NCBI RefSeq assembly: GCF_000718775.1
Contig: NZ_JOCB01000041.1
Coordinates: 1 to 63,092, forward strand
Length of the DNA: 63,092 nucleotides
Reading direction: 5' to 3'
From: Streptomyces sp. NRRL S-31
GTDB taxonomy: Bacteria > Actinomycetota > Actinomycetes > Streptomycetales > Streptomycetaceae
Part shown: in pieces, positions 1 to 12,358 of the stretch
How positions within the stretch are numbered: the first letter of the stretch is position 1
How the letters are laid out: every line of letters begins with the position of its first letter
Notes under the pieces: model-generated
The model's input: only the letters and a program-made list of their open reading frames with translations
Told to the model about the DNA's origin: nothing
Database searches by the model: none
Program-made: the position numbers and the translations under genes

Positions 1-852
1 GTCCCCGCCGCCGGGGAGCGGCGCCCGGCCCCGGACGGCCCCGGCCGCCGCTCCCTCTTCCGGCGCCGCTCCGCCGCCCCCGCCCCGGGGGCCGGACGGG
101 TCCCGCCGGCCGTCGTCCGCTCCCTCTCCGTCCGCCGCGACCGCGTCCAGGCCCTGCGGGACGTGGACCTGACCGTCACCGCCGGAGAGACGATCGCGCT
201 GATGGGCCGGAACGGTGCCGGGAAGTCCACCCTGCTCGGCTCGCTCGTCGGGCTGGTGCCCCCCGGCTCCGGAACCGTCACGGTCGGCGGGGCCGTCCCG
301 CACCGCACGGCGCCCCGCGACCTCGTGCGCCAGGTCGGTCTGGTCCCCCAGGACCCCCGCGACCTGCTGTACGCGGACACGGTCGCCGCCGAGTGCGTCT
401 CGGCCGACGAGGACGCGGGCGCCGCCCCGGGCACCTGCCGGTCCCTGGTGTCCGGGCTGCTGCCGGGCATCACGGACGACACCCACCCCAGGGACCTGTC
501 CGAGGGACAGCGCCTGGCGCTCGCGCTGGCCGTGGTGCTCACCGCCCGCCCTCCCCTGTTGCTGCTGGACGAGCCGACGCGCGGCCTGGACTACGCGGCC
601 AAGGCCCGCCTGGTCGCGGTGTTGCGCGGGCTGGCGGCCGAGGGGCACGCGATCGTGCTCGCCACGCACGACGTGGAGCTGGCCGCCGAGCTGGCCCACC
701 GGGTGGTGCTGCTCGCCGAGGGCGAGGTGATCGCCGACGGTCCGACGGCCGAGATCGTGGTGTCCTCGCCGTCCTTCGCGCCCCAGGTGACGAAGATCCT
801 GGCGCCGCAGCGGTGGCTGACGGTGTCCGAGGTGCGGGAGGCGCTGGCATGA
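1..852 (+). CDS. ECF-type ABC transporter ATP-binding protein (5' truncated)
   Basis: The reading frame is open from base 1, so the gene starts outside the window and only its C-terminal ATPase domain is visible. Walker A is GRNGAGKST, the signature is LSEGQ, Walker B is LLLLDEPTRGLD and the switch histidine lies in ATHD. The upstream in-frame stretch is Arg/Pro-rich and looks like a linker, so the full protein may be a fused two-ATPase EcfA of the kind common in actinobacteria. It would energise vitamin or cofactor uptake at the membrane. Its TGA overlaps the next ATG (ATGA), which implies translational coupling to the membrane component. The substrate cannot be told from this sequence. Confidence 0.85.
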   Translation, partial: VPAAGERRPAPDGPGRRSLFRRRSAAPAPGAGRVPPAVVRSLSVRRDRVQALRDVDLTVTAGETIALMGRNGAGKSTLLGSLVGLVPPGSGTVTVGGAVPHRTAPRDLVRQVGLVPQDPRDLLYADTVAAECVSADEDAGAAPGTCRSLVSGLLPGITDDTHPRDLSEGQRLALALAVVLTARPPLLLLDEPTRGLDYAAKARLVAVLRGLAAEGHAIVLATHDVELAAELAHRVVLLAEGEVIADGPTAEIVVSSPSFAPQVTKILAPQRWLTVSEVREALA

Positions 853-1673
853 GCCCCGCCCCCCGGGTGCGCGCCGTCCGGCTCGGTCCGCGCGCGCTCG
901 CCGCGCTGGCGCTGACCAGCGCGGTCGGCGTGGTCGCCGTCGGCTGGCCCTTCCTCGCCCCGCCGGACTCGCGCCTCGGCGCCCACGCCCAGGACGCGCC
1001 CTGGCTCTTCGCGGGCCTGCTGGTGCTGCTGGTGGCGGTGGTCGCGGCGACGATCTCGGAGTCGGACCTCGGCCCGAAGGCCGTGGCGATGCTGGGCGTG
1101 CTGGCCGCGACGGGCGCGGCGCTGCGGCCGATCGGCGCGGGCACGGCGGGGCTGGAGCCGATGTTCTTCCTGATGGTGCTCAGCGGGCGGGTGCTCGGCC
1201 CGGGCTTCGGGTTCGCGCTGGGCTCGGTGACGATGTTCGCGTCCGCGCTGCTCACCGGCGGGGTCGGGCCGTGGCTGCCGTTCCAGATGCTGGCGATGGG
1301 CTGGTTCACGATGGGCGCCGGGCTGCTCCCGGGGCCGGTGCGGCTGCGCGGCCGGGGCGAGCTGCTGATGCTCGCCGGCTACGGCTTCCTCGCGGCGTTC
1401 GCCTACGGCACGGTCATGAACCTGGCCGGGTGGCCCTTCCTGGGGGCGGCGGCCTCGGACATCTCCTTCGCGGCCGGGGACCCGGTCGCCGCCAACCTGG
1501 CCCGTTTCGTCGCGTACTGCCTGGCCACCTCGGTCGGCTGGGACCTGGGCCGGGCCGTCTGCACGGTGGTGCTGACCCTGGTCCTCGGCCCGGCGGTGCT
1601 GCGGGCCCTGCGCCGGGCCACCCGGCGGGCCGCTTTCGAGACCGCGGTCACGTTCGACGGTCACGCACGGTGA
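849..1673 (+). CDS. ECF transporter S-component-like membrane protein
   Basis: The product is about 274 residues with six or so hydrophobic segments (for example residues 14-32, 52-70 and 75-95). It matches the general form of ECF substrate-binding membrane proteins, including a conserved-looking Gly-rich stretch RVLGPGFGFALGS. The ATG overlaps the stop of the ATPase gene, so the two are co-translated. It presumably binds a vitamin-like substrate; which one is not visible. A longer out-of-phase frame upstream is a shadow of the ATPase gene. Confidence 0.75.
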   Translation: MSPAPRVRAVRLGPRALAALALTSAVGVVAVGWPFLAPPDSRLGAHAQDAPWLFAGLLVLLVAVVAATISESDLGPKAVAMLGVLAATGAALRPIGAGTAGLEPMFFLMVLSGRVLGPGFGFALGSVTMFASALLTGGVGPWLPFQMLAMGWFTMGAGLLPGPVRLRGRGELLMLAGYGFLAAFAYGTVMNLAGWPFLGAAASDISFAAGDPVAANLARFVAYCLATSVGWDLGRAVCTVVLTLVLGPAVLRALRRATRRAAFETAVTFDGHAR

Positions 1674-1730
1674 GGCGGCGCGCGCGGGCGGTGAGCGAGT
1701 CGGTGAAGCGCCCCACATGACGCACGTCAC

Positions 1731-1749
1731 CTACGACCCGGAATCGTAG
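1731..1749 (+). terminator. Possible terminator after the ECF operon
   Basis: A 6-bp stem CTACGA/TCGTAG with a 7-base loop is followed by a pyrimidine run containing TTTT twice. It is weak in stem length but well placed 60 bases after the S-component stop. Confidence 0.4.
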
Positions 1750-2007
1750 ACCCTTTTGCCCCTTTTACCCCGCCATGCACCCCCTTTGACCTGCACATTG
1801 AGACGCACGCCACATAACGAGCCTTCCTCGCTGATCCGGCCACAACTAGTAAAGGGGGTCATTGCGGACGGGTTCCGGGCCTGTTTCTCTGGACGACGTC
1901 GCCAGGCGCCACGAGCCCACCCGGGCCGCGGCGCCGACGCATGCGGCCACCGCGCGTGGTCCGTCCCCTGCGGGCGATCCCCCGTCCCCGACGCAAGAGG
2001 TTCTTAC
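1750..2007 (+). other. Long leader/promoter region before the secreted transglycosylase gene
   Basis: About 330 bases separate the ECF operon from the next start, with no supportable gene. The region is less GC-rich at 1755-1860 and then structured. Long leaders before secreted cell-wall hydrolases in Streptomyces often carry a c-di-AMP (ydaO-type) riboswitch, but I could not match the conserved segments with confidence. Confidence 0.4.
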
Positions 2008-2421
2008 GTGTCCGTCTCCTTCATCCGCCGCATCGCCTCCCCGAAGAAGGCCCTCACCACCGTCGCCCTGGCCGCCGCCACCGCCGGTATGGCCCTGACG
2101 GCCGCGCCCGCCCAGGCCGCCACCACCTCGGGCTCCTCCGCGCAGGCGATCGCGCACCAGATGATCCCGGACGCCGCGCAGTTCAGCGCCTTCAGCAAGA
2201 TCGTCGAGCACGAGAGCGGCTGGAACCCCAGCGCCACCAACAGCTCCTCCGGCGCCTACGGCCTGGTCCAGGCGCTGCCGGGTTCGAAGATGTCCGCCGC
2301 CGGCGCCGACTGGAAGACCAACCCGGCCACCCAGATCAAGTGGGGTCTGGACTACATGAACTCCCGCTACGGCAGCCCGGCCAAGGCCTGGAGCTTCTGG
2401 CAGGCCAACGGCTGGTACTGA
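2008..2421 (+). CDS. Secreted transglycosylase SLT-domain protein
   Basis: This 137-residue protein starts at GTG, 7 bases after the ribosome site AAGAGG. The frame is open further upstream but no better start exists there. Residues 1-36 are a signal peptide (basic start, hydrophobic core, end at APAQAA). The mature part is a compact lysozyme-like SLT domain: the catalytic-type Glu sits in IVEHESGWNPSA, followed by SSGAYGLVQALPG and a C-terminal SFWQANGWY. Such proteins cleave peptidoglycan glycan strands outside the cell during growth or germination. It stands alone between unrelated genes. Confidence 0.85.
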   Translation: MSVSFIRRIASPKKALTTVALAAATAGMALTAAPAQAATTSGSSAQAIAHQMIPDAAQFSAFSKIVEHESGWNPSATNSSSGAYGLVQALPGSKMSAAGADWKTNPATQIKWGLDYMNSRYGSPAKAWSFWQANGWY

Positions 2422-2625
2422 GCCGGCCCCGGTACCCCGGGCCGCCCCTCTCCCCCCGCATCCGCACCCTCGCCGCACCCGGCGGGGGTGCGCGCGCATG
2501 TCCGGGCGGGCGGCGCCGTCGCGCCGGGCGGGCCGCCTCACCGCCGGGTCCCGCGTGCCCGGCGCCGCCTTTTTGGCACCACGGCGGCAGGCCGCACCGA
2601 AAGGTACCGCTGCCCCGGAGGGACG

Positions 2626-2930
2626 ATGACGACGCCGACACCGCCGCTGCGGGACCCGGAGGCGCGCGGGCTGCGGCTGGTGGCCGTACCGCTGGCCTGA
2701 CGGCGGTCAGAGGCCTGATCGACGCCGTCGGCCATCCGGGCCTGGACCGCGTCCGCACCGCCGACATGACCGGCGACATGGTCATCCCCGGCTTCCCCGT
2801 GCCGCACACGGCCACGTCCCTGTGCCGCTTCCCGCTGGGCGCGGTGACCGGCGGCCGGGTGGCGACCCGACACGACCCTCCAGCGGCTGTGACCGGCATC
2901 CGGCGCCGAGGCGGGGACACCGGGCACTGA
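2626..2930 (+). pseudogene. Possible frameshifted small gene
   Basis: An ATG at 2626 follows a good ribosome site (GGAGGG, 3 bases away), but the frame stops after 24 codons at 2700. The reading continues plausibly in another frame from 2700 to 2930 (starting TAVRGLIDAVGHPGLDRV). That looks like a small gene broken by a frameshift, or simply chance. I recognise no family. Confidence 0.25.
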
Positions 2931-3012
2931 CCGGCGCCCGGCGCCAGGGCGGGGCCACCGGACGGCGACGGGCACCCGGCAGCGGGCGGCGCCGGGCGGC
3001 GCCGCCCGGCAC

Positions 3013-3072
3013 GGGCCGGACACGCGGGCCGGACGCACGGGCCGGACACGCGGGCCGGACACGCGGGCCGAT
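3013..3072. repeat. 13-bp tandem direct repeat
   Basis: Four and a half units of GGGCCGGACACGC begin at 3013, 3026, 3039, 3052 and 3065; the second unit has two changes. The repeat is non-coding and lies about 280 bases before the transporter start. Confidence 0.8.
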
Positions 3073-3354
3073 GCACGGCTCCGCCGTTCGCGGCTTTTGT
3101 CCGAAAAGGGACCCTCTGCACGCCCGTGGTTGCACGCCGGGAGCGCGACAAGGATCACATCGACCCGCACGCATACCCCGGCGCGAACGGGCAGACGTAC
3201 CTGCGTATCCGCACTTTAGCTGCGCAGAGCGCATAAGTGCATACGGCACGTAAGGGGCAGAGGTCCCCCTATGGTCGTTTTTCGGCCCGCCGCACGTCAT
3301 TGCCGCCGTCCCGGGCCCGTCCCTGTCCCCGTCGAAAGGTAGGCGAGCCCCGTT

Positions 3355-4728
3355 TTGGCGACTGTCACTGCCGTCATCCCGCATCAGAAGACCCGCCGGG
3401 CCGCCAAGTCCCGCGAGGTCACCGTGACCGACCCCGCGCTCGTCAAGCGCGCCGTGAAGGCGGCGGCGCTCGGCAACGCGATGGAGTGGTTCGACTTCGG
3501 TGTCTACAGCTACATCGCGGTCACCCTGGGCAAGGTCTTCTTCCCGTCCGGCAACCCGACCGCGCAGCTGCTGTCGACGTTCGGCGCCTTCGCGGCGGCC
3601 TTCCTGGTCCGCCCGCTCGGCGGCCTGGTCTTCGGCCCGCTGGGCGACCGGGTGGGCCGCCAGAAGGTCCTCGCCCTCACCATGATCATGATGGCGGCGG
3701 GCACGTTCGCGATCGGTCTGATCCCCTCCTACGCGACGATCGGCGTCGGAGCGCCGCTCCTGCTGCTGGCCGCCCGCCTCGTGCAGGGCTTCTCCACCGG
3801 CGGCGAGTACGCGGGCGCGTCCACCTTCATCGCCGAGTACGCGCCGGACAAGAAGCGCGGCTTCTTCGGCAGCTGGCTGGAGTTCGGCACCCTCGCCGGG
3901 TACATCGGCGGCGCGGGTCTGGTCACCCTGATGACCGCCCTGCTCTCCTCGCACGACCTGCTCTCCTGGGGCTGGCGCATCCCGTTCCTGGTCGCGGGCC
4001 CGATGGGCATCATCGGCCTCTACCTGCGAATGCGGCTGGAGGAGACCCCGGCGTTCGCGGCGGAGGTCGAGAAGGCGGAGGCCGCCCGGCCCAAGGTGCC
4101 GCTGCGCGAGATGGTCGCGGGCCAGTGGAAGGCCCTGCTGATCTGCATGGGCCTGGTGCTGGTCTTCAACGTCACCGACTACATGCTGCTGTCGTACATG
4201 CCGAGCTACCTCACCAGCGAGCTGAAGTACGACGAGACGCACGGTCTGCTGGTCGTGCTCGGGGTGATGGCCCTGATGATGATCGTCCAGCCGTTCGCCG
4301 GCGCGCTGACCGACCGGGTCGGCCGCCGTCCGGTGATCGCGGCGGGCTGTGCGGGCTTCCTGCTCCTGTCCGTCCCGGCGCTGCTGCTGATCCGCGAGGG
4401 CAGCCTGGTCGCCGTCGCGCTGGGCATGGGCGCGCTGGGCATGCTGCTGGTCTGCTTCACGGCGGCCATGCCGGCCGCGCTGCCGGCCCTCTTCCCGACC
4501 CGGGTCCGGTACGGCTCCCTGTCGATCGGCTTCAACGTCTCCGTGTCGCTGTTCGGCGGGACGACCCCGCTGGTCGTGACCGCGCTGATCGGGGCGACGG
4601 GCAACATGATGATGCCCGCGTACTACATGATGGCCGCGGCCGTCGTGGGCGGGTTCGCCGTGTGGCGGATGTCGGAGTCGGCCGGCCGTCCGCTGCCGGG
4701 CTCCGCCCCCTCGGTCGAAGGCCGGTAG
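3355..4728 (+). CDS. MHS-family MFS transporter (proline/betaine/shikimate-type)
   Basis: The product is 457 residues with 12 predicted membrane segments. The opening ALGNAMEWFDFGVYSY is the hallmark of the metabolite:H+ symporter (MHS) family. Loop 2-3 reads GPLGDRVGRQKVL, and its mirror after segment 8 is GALTDRVGRRPVI. ProP-like members take up proline, glycine betaine or other compatible solutes, but the exact substrate cannot be assigned. The start is TTG at 3355, with AGGCGAG upstream. A perfect palindrome 32 bases after the stop may end transcription. Confidence 0.88.
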   Translation: MATVTAVIPHQKTRRAAKSREVTVTDPALVKRAVKAAALGNAMEWFDFGVYSYIAVTLGKVFFPSGNPTAQLLSTFGAFAAAFLVRPLGGLVFGPLGDRVGRQKVLALTMIMMAAGTFAIGLIPSYATIGVGAPLLLLAARLVQGFSTGGEYAGASTFIAEYAPDKKRGFFGSWLEFGTLAGYIGGAGLVTLMTALLSSHDLLSWGWRIPFLVAGPMGIIGLYLRMRLEETPAFAAEVEKAEAARPKVPLREMVAGQWKALLICMGLVLVFNVTDYMLLSYMPSYLTSELKYDETHGLLVVLGVMALMMIVQPFAGALTDRVGRRPVIAAGCAGFLLLSVPALLLIREGSLVAVALGMGALGMLLVCFTAAMPAALPALFPTRVRYGSLSIGFNVSVSLFGGTTPLVVTALIGATGNMMMPAYYMMAAAVVGGFAVWRMSESAGRPLPGSAPSVEGR

Positions 4729-4760
4729 ACGCCCCCGGCCGAAGGCCGAAGGACGCCCTT

Positions 4761-4818
4761 GTCACGGGGCTGTGGGGGGAACCGATACGCGTATCGGTTC
4801 CCCCCACAGCCCCGTGAC
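4761..4818. repeat. Perfect 58-bp palindrome with no spacer
   Basis: The left arm 4761-4789 is the exact reverse complement of the right arm 4790-4818; the centre is TACGCGTA. It lies between the MFS gene and the O-methyltransferase gene. It could act as a terminator hairpin in both directions, as a cruciform, or as an operator centred on the 20-bp core AACCGATACGCGTATCGGTT. Confidence 0.95.
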
Positions 4819-4995
4819 CCGTGTCCGGGCACCCGCCGTCGTCCGCGCCCGGCCCGTCGTACGGGGCGCGCGGCGGCCGGTGACCGTGCCGACGCGGGTC
4901 TCCCCACCCGCGCCGATCGGCTGGGATCATCGACAGCGGGCAGGGCGGAACAGCCTCCGGCAGACACTCGGCACTCGGGAAAGGCAGCAAGCGCT

Positions 4996-5667
4996 ATGAG
5001 CGGGTCGCAGCTCTGGGACGACGTCGACGACTACTTCATCAGCCGGCTCTCACCGGACGACGAGGCGCTGCGCGCGGCCTTGCGGGAGAGTGAGGCGGCC
5101 GGGCTGCCGCCCATCGCGGTCACCGCCGCGCAGGGCAAGTTCCTCCAGCTGCTCGCCCAGACGCAGGGCGCCCGGCACGTACTGGAGATCGGCACGCTCG
5201 GCGGGTACAGCACCATCTGGCTGGCGCGGGCCCTGCCCGAGGACGGCAGGCTGATCTCGCTGGAGTACAGCGCCAAACACGCCGACGTCGCCACCCGGAA
5301 CATCAGCCGGGCCGGCCTGGACCGGGTCGTGGAGGTGCGGGTGGGCCCGGCGCTGGAGTCGCTGCCCAAGCTCGCCGACGAGAACCCGGCCCCCTTCGAC
5401 CTGGTCTTCATCGACGCGGACAAGGCCAACAACGAGCACTACGTGGAGTGGGCGCTGCGGCTCACCCGGGCGGGCAGCCTGATCGTCGTGGACAACGTGG
5501 TGCGCGGTGGCCGGGTGGCCGACGCGGGCAGCACCGAGCCGGACGTGATCGGCACCCGTGCCGCGATCGAACTGATCGCCGCGCATCCGCGGCTGAGCGG
5601 TACGGCGATCCAGACGGTCGGGAACAAGGGCCACGACGGCTTCGCGCTGGCCCGGGTGCTGGGCTGA
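4996..5667 (+). CDS. SAM-dependent O-methyltransferase (CCoAOMT-like)
   Basis: This 223-residue class I methyltransferase has the SAM motif VLEIGTLGGYSTIWLA near residue 65. It is followed by an acidic SLEYS and the metal-site region FDLVFIDADKANNEHY, then VVDNVVRGG. This is the family-3 O-methyltransferase pattern (divalent-metal dependent, acting on catechol-like or small hydroxylated substrates). Its native substrate is unknown. The ATG at 4996 follows GAAAGG by 11 bases; the frame is open further upstream through the palindrome, but that part is not protein-like. Confidence 0.88.
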   Translation: MSGSQLWDDVDDYFISRLSPDDEALRAALRESEAAGLPPIAVTAAQGKFLQLLAQTQGARHVLEIGTLGGYSTIWLARALPEDGRLISLEYSAKHADVATRNISRAGLDRVVEVRVGPALESLPKLADENPAPFDLVFIDADKANNEHYVEWALRLTRAGSLIVVDNVVRGGRVADAGSTEPDVIGTRAAIELIAAHPRLSGTAIQTVGNKGHDGFALARVLG

Positions 5668-5693
5668 GCCCGCCGGGCGGCGCGGGTCCCGTC

Positions 5694-6086
5694 TCACACC
5701 TCGTGGTGGAAGCCGACGTTGACGCTGCGCCGCTCGGTGCGGTCCTGGATGACGACCTCGCCGGAACCGCCGCGCGGCAGCGGCACCGTCTCGCCGTAGC
5801 CGACGGGCCGCACGTGCGGCCCGTGGCCGAGCCGGACCTCGGACGCCGGGTCCGGCTGTGAGCCGCGCAGCCAGGTCAGCCGCCAGGTGCCGTCCTGGGC
5901 GCAGACGAACTCCAGGTGGACGCGGGAGACGAACAGCCAGTCCTCGGGGGTGGCCAGCCGGCACAGCGCCGCGTCACGGCCCACCCGCAGTGCCGCGCCG
6001 GGCTCGCTGGGCGCCTCGGCCATCGTCATGCCGGCCGTGGCGCCCGCGTCCGCCGCGGAGACGGCGGCCATGGTGAGTTCGAGCAC
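5694..6086 (-). CDS. FHA-domain protein
   Basis: The protein has about 130 residues. A forkhead-associated core is visible: LRVGRDAALCRL (GR strand-turn), then FVSRVHLEF (the S-R-x-H phosphothreonine-binding loop), then a C-terminal beta-rich part. FHA domains bind phosphothreonine peptides from Ser/Thr kinase targets. The GTG at 6086 is preferred because AGGGGGA lies 7 bases upstream; the frame is open to an ATG at 6143 without such a site. It is convergent with the methyltransferase gene. No partner kinase is in the window. Confidence 0.78.
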   Translation of the reverse strand: MLELTMAAVSAADAGATAGMTMAEAPSEPGAALRVGRDAALCRLATPEDWLFVSRVHLEFVCAQDGTWRLTWLRGSQPDPASEVRLGHGPHVRPVGYGETVPLPRGGSGEVVIQDRTERRSVNVGFHHEV

Positions 6087-6221
6087 GAGCGTTCCCCCTG
6101 AGACGTCCTGGGCGGCGGGCGGATCGCCGTACCGCCGCCGCATGATAGAACGCCCGGCGGCGTCCCGTCCGGCACAACGGCTCCACGACCGGGCGGGAGC
6201 CAGCCCGGCCCGTACGGGAAC

Positions 6222-6244
6222 GGCGGCAGCGCGAAGCTGCCGCC
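6222..6244 (-). terminator. Hairpin downstream of the helical-protein operon
   Basis: A 9-bp stem GGCGGCAGC/GCTGCCGCC has a 5-base loop GCGAA. It lies 34 bases beyond the stop of the 6278-7285 gene and before the FHA gene. Confidence 0.6.
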
Positions 6245-6277
6245 GTCGGGAGCGGGGTACGGGGCGGAGGGCCGGGG

Positions 6278-7285
6278 TCAGCCGTGCAGCAGCCGTCCGG
6301 CCAGCTCACGGTAGTCGCGCAGGGCGAGCCGGAGCTGCTCGGTGTCGGTCCCGGCGGCGGGACCGCGGTCCTCGGCGCCCTCCCAGGACGCCCGCAGGGT
6401 ACGGCGCCGACGCGTCACCGCCTCGCTGAACCGCGCGGCGATCTCCTCCAGCGCCCGGTCGGCCTGCTCCACGGCCGCCCGGGGCTCGTCCACGAACCCC
6501 CCGACCACCTCCCGTATCCGGCCCTCCCACCGCTCGGCCTCCTCCCGCGCCAGCAGGGGCGCGGCGGCACCCCCGGAGGCGGAGGAGCCACCGGTGGTGC
6601 CGGTGGCCGCGGTGCCGCCGGACGTCCGCGCACCGCCCGCGAGCGGTTCACCGCCCGAGGCCACGGTCGCGCCGGGCGTGTGAGCGGCGCCCGCGCCGGG
6701 GGCGCCGTCGGACGCCGTCGAACCGCCGGAGCCGGGCGTGCCGGGGGCCGCCGGCCAGGTGTCCCGGGAGGGGGCGTCGGTCGTGGTGGACTCGCGTGCG
6801 GCGGACGCGCCGGGGGACGGCGCTCCCAGGCCGTTCTCGGGCATGCGGTCCTCCTCCGAGATCGCGGCCCGCTCCGTCCGGTGGCTCGCGGTGAACCCCT
6901 CGTCGGTGCCGGGCCCCAGGTCTTCCGTGCCGGGCCGCAGCCGTTCCGTACCGGGCCGCTGTCCCGCGCCCGCGCCCGTGCCGCCGCCCGGCGACGCGGG
7001 CATTCCCGCCGGTCCCGGAGGGGGCGCGGGGGTGTCCTCCGGGGTGCGGTCGTCACCGGTCAGTCCCTCCCGGCCGGGGCCGGCCGATCCGGGCAGCCGC
7101 CCGCCGGGCCCGGCCGGAGCCGGCTCGCCGGGCAGCCGCTCCCCGGGCCGGGGTTCGCCCGGCTCCCGGTGCCCCGGTGCCGCGTCCCCGGGCGCCCACT
7201 CGTCCCGCGAGGTGAACCGTTCGTCGTCGCCCGGCCGCGGTGCGGGGCGCCGGTCGTCCGAGTCGTCGCTCATCCTGTCCGCCAT
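6278..7285 (-). CDS. Low-complexity protein with C-terminal helical domain
   Basis: The protein has 335 residues and belongs to no family I recognise. Residues 1 to about 240 are disordered, rich in Gly, Pro, Ala and acidic residues. The last 95 or so residues are helical: ERWEGRIREVVGGFVDEPR, AVEQADRALEEIAARF, then DYRELAGRLLHG. This C-terminal part resembles the core of the upstream neighbour (7291-7971), which has YADRWTAVQEHFVDSPREAV. Only 5 bases separate the genes, so they form one operon. The ATG at 7285 has GAGGGG directly upstream; an internal ATG at 7273 is an alternative. Confidence 0.7.
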   Translation of the reverse strand: MADRMSDDSDDRRPAPRPGDDERFTSRDEWAPGDAAPGHREPGEPRPGERLPGEPAPAGPGGRLPGSAGPGREGLTGDDRTPEDTPAPPPGPAGMPASPGGGTGAGAGQRPGTERLRPGTEDLGPGTDEGFTASHRTERAAISEEDRMPENGLGAPSPGASAARESTTTDAPSRDTWPAAPGTPGSGGSTASDGAPGAGAAHTPGATVASGGEPLAGGARTSGGTAATGTTGGSSASGGAAAPLLAREEAERWEGRIREVVGGFVDEPRAAVEQADRALEEIAARFSEAVTRRRRTLRASWEGAEDRGPAAGTDTEQLRLALRDYRELAGRLLHG

Positions 7286-7290
7286 GCCCC

Positions 7291-7971
7291 TCAGCTCTCC
7301 TTCGGTCGGCTCCGGTGCGGCGCCCACGGCACGTGCGAACGGGCGTGGGAGTGCGCTCCCCCGGTGGCCGGGGTGCGGTCCGTACCGGCGGGAGCCCGGT
7401 GCCGGCCGCTCTCGGCGCTGGTCAGGTCGTCGAAGAGGGCGCGGGCGCCGAGCAGCGCCGCACGCAGTTCCTCCGTTCCGGTACCGGCCGTGCCGGTACC
7501 GCCGTCGGTGCCCGCGCGGGCCACCCGGTGCACCTGCCGGTAGCCGTCGACGTGCTCGGCGTGGTGCACGGACAGCGCGGCGAGCTGCTCCTCGTAGCGG
7601 CCGCCGTCGGGGTAGCCGCGGATCGCGGCGACTTCCGCGATCAGCGCGTCGGCCTCGGCCACCGCCTCCCGCGGCGAGTCGACGAAGTGCTCCTGCACGG
7701 CCGTCCAGCGGTCCGCGTACCGCTGCCGCTCGGCGCCGTCCAGCGGCCGTTCCCGCAGGTCGCCGTGGCGTTCGACCCGCTCGGCCAGCTCTCGCTCGGC
7801 GGCCTTGGTGTCCCCGTCGTGCAGGGCCACGGTCCGCTCGTACTCGGGCCCGAAGCGCCGCTTCAGGCCGGGTCCGCCGCTCCGTCCCCGGCCCCGCACG
7901 ATCAGGGCGGCCGCGCCGAGGACCACGACCGCCGCGATCACGATCAACAGAATGATCAGCCCTGTGGACAT
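7291..7971 (-). CDS. Membrane-anchored helical protein of unknown function
   Basis: This 226-residue protein has one N-terminal membrane segment (residues 4-26, LIILLIVIAAVVVLGAAALIV). A basic GRGRSGGPGLKRRFGPEYER and a helical domain containing QEHFVDSPREAVAEADALIAE follow, and then a charged, His-rich tail. It is the first gene of a two-gene operon with the related protein at 6278. The N-terminus is probably the anchor, with the helical domain in the cytoplasm. The ATG at 7971 follows GGAAGGCAACC. It is conserved-looking but not a family I can name. Confidence 0.75.
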   Translation of the reverse strand: MSTGLIILLIVIAAVVVLGAAALIVRGRGRSGGPGLKRRFGPEYERTVALHDGDTKAAERELAERVERHGDLRERPLDGAERQRYADRWTAVQEHFVDSPREAVAEADALIAEVAAIRGYPDGGRYEEQLAALSVHHAEHVDGYRQVHRVARAGTDGGTGTAGTGTEELRAALLGARALFDDLTSAESGRHRAPAGTDRTPATGGAHSHARSHVPWAPHRSRPKES

Positions 7972-8084
7972 GGTTGCCTTCCGCTCGGACCGGCCCCGCC
8001 GGCCGGTTCTCCCTTCGGGTGACCCGGAACCCGGCCCACAAACGGGCGCCGGAAACCGGTTGCCGAGCCCACGGGGTGCCTTCG

Positions 8085-8090
8085 GACAAT
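8085..8090 (+). promoter_or_regulatory. -10-like element, probable leaderless promoter
   Basis: GACAAT is followed by 7 bases and then the ATG at 8098, with no ribosome site; transcription would begin at the start codon. Confidence 0.5.
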
Positions 8091-8097
8091 GGCCGGC

Positions 8098-12315
<4,218 letters not shown>

Positions 12316-12317
12316 GG

Positions 12318-12338
12318 CGGCCGGCGGTTTCCCGGCCG
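12318..12338. terminator. Hairpin between convergent genes
   Basis: A 7-bp stem CGGCCGG/CCGGCCG has a 7-base loop containing TTT. It lies between the stops of the peptidoglycan-binding protein and HAD genes and could serve both. Confidence 0.5.
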
Positions 12339-12358
12339 GCGCCCCGTGGTCCGTCCGG

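Larger units (their letters stand above)
2422..3354 (+). other. 933-base stretch without a supportable intact gene
   Basis: No frame shows a convincing protein. The stretch holds a possible gene remnant (2626-2930), a short tandem repeat (3013-3072), and, just before the next gene, an AT-richer segment (3085-3300) likely to contain the promoter of the transporter at 3355. Confidence 0.5.

Noticed and set aside
393..848. Extended frame upstream of the ECF S-component
   Set aside because: It is a shadow of the ATPase gene in another frame; the coupled ATG at 849 is the start.
1750..2007. c-di-AMP (ydaO) riboswitch before the transglycosylase gene
   Set aside because: Only a vague likeness near 1830 is seen; the conserved core blocks could not be aligned, so it is not listed as an RNA.
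4759..4995. N-terminal extension of the O-methyltransferase through the palindrome
   Set aside because: The extension is Arg/Pro-rich and not family-like; the ATG at 4996 has a ribosome site and gives the normal length.
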